Positions 49,351-49,476 of a stretch of DNA of 49,476 bases are shown in pieces. Positions within the stretch are counted from its first letter, which is position 1. Every line of letters starts with the position of its first letter. Source of the stretch: UMGS1279 sp045577695 (GTDB taxonomy: Bacteria > Bacillota > Clostridia > Oscillospirales > Acutalibacteraceae); assembly GCA_045577695.1 (NCBI GenBank), contig JAZNIW010000033.1, forward strand, positions 1 to 49,476, read 5' to 3'. The translations under genes and the position numbers were made by a program. Below the pieces are notes generated by a model. It was not told the DNA's origin. It did not search any database and saw only the letters and a program-made list of their open reading frames with translations.

Positions 49351-49476
49351 GATAGGTAACACTTTTCTCAAAAAAATAAGATGACAGTGTATTTGGAAAT
49401 AATTTGTTGTGTTGTGAGGAGCCGAAGGCGACGAACAACACAACAAATTCGGCATTCGATCACATTACCGCCAAAT
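49351..49476 (-). mobile_element. 3' end of an insertion sequence at the right edge
   Basis: Read inward from 49351 on the plus strand this begins GATAGGTAACA, the same 11-mer that opens the left-edge element read inward, and both contain AAGATGAxAGT further in. On the minus strand a frame open at the window edge runs to a TGA at 49368-49370, which would be the transposase end just inside the terminal repeat. Orientation matches the left copy. The coding reading is uncertain because it crosses a perfect palindrome. Confidence 0.45.
49401..49449. repeat. 15-bp perfect inverted repeat at the right edge
   Basis: AATTTGTTGTGTTGT (49401-49415) and ACAACACAACAAATT (49435-49449) match exactly; the 19-nt loop contains a smaller GCC-gaa-GGC hairpin. 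It has no adjoining T-tract, so it is not an ordinary terminator. Confidence 0.8.

Noticed and set aside
1..49476. CRISPR array, tRNA or rRNA genes
   Set aside because: I saw no regularly spaced identical repeats, no cloverleaf with the GTTCGA-type arm, and no rRNA sequence; the repeats present are hairpin-type and irregular.
1..49476. Window as a circular plasmid because both ends match
   Set aside because: Matching ends look like a dispersed insertion sequence, and the gene content is essential chromosomal core without replication or partition genes.

Overview
The window reads as a chromosomal segment of a Gram-positive, spore-forming Clostridia-type bacterium, most like the gut Oscillospirales/Ruminococcaceae. 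The grounds are a clear Spo0A, a LexA-type SOS box of the Gram-positive form, an ECF vitamin-transporter core, a ClpE-like ATPase, a DUF5711 protein, strong AGGAGG Shine-Dalgarno sites, frequent TTG and GTG starts, and moderate GC with AT-rich intergenic DNA. It is almost entirely core genome. Both edges appear to run into the ends of one insertion-sequence family, both copies pointing the same way, so the segment may be a contig broken at that repeat.

Layout. 0.2-12.7 kb is one long leftward gene train starting at a promoter near 12.67 kb: ruvC-ruvA-ruvB (branch migration and resolution), glmM (amino-sugar supply for the wall), an rRNA-type methyltransferase, ecfA1-ecfA2-ecfT (vitamin uptake energising module), truA, a DUF5711 membrane protein, a CvpA-type protein and a ClpE-like unfoldase. 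12.7-14.8 kb holds divergent DNA-repair genes, dinB (with a LexA box) and nth. 15.0-18.0 kb is a leftward ABC transporter operon of the TrpXYZ type. 18.2-25.0 kb has a tyrosine recombinase, spo0A, a small membrane protein, pyruvate kinase, an orphan PTS-like EIIC, ruvX and a histidine phosphatase.

25.0-31.0 kb is an envelope region: a secreted protein of unknown role, a PrsA/SurA-like lipoprotein, and a leftward response regulator-histidine kinase-HtrA protease operon resembling CssRS-HtrA. The HtrA and PrsA-like genes converge on a 0.4 kb repeat element with perfect terminal inverted repeats. 31.2-38.9 kb is a rightward cluster: alpha/beta hydrolase, MurF with a membrane-spanning N-terminus, Ddl, a cation diffusion facilitator and two flavoproteins. 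39.6 kb is gap. 40.6-49.2 kb is a second leftward train: phoH-ybeY-era-yqzL-like-recO-mutS2-two short chromate transporters-an RNA-type beta-lactamase-fold nuclease. It links ribosome maturation with DNA repair.

The less ordinary material lies between genes: two terminator-linked RNA candidates sharing an identical 14-mer, a palindromic repeat family, a hairpin that would hide the transposase ribosome-binding site, Spo0A-type boxes, and two small genes (a YqzL-like one and a doubtful one after spo0A). I found no tRNA, rRNA, CRISPR array or prophage, and I cannot claim a wholly new system.
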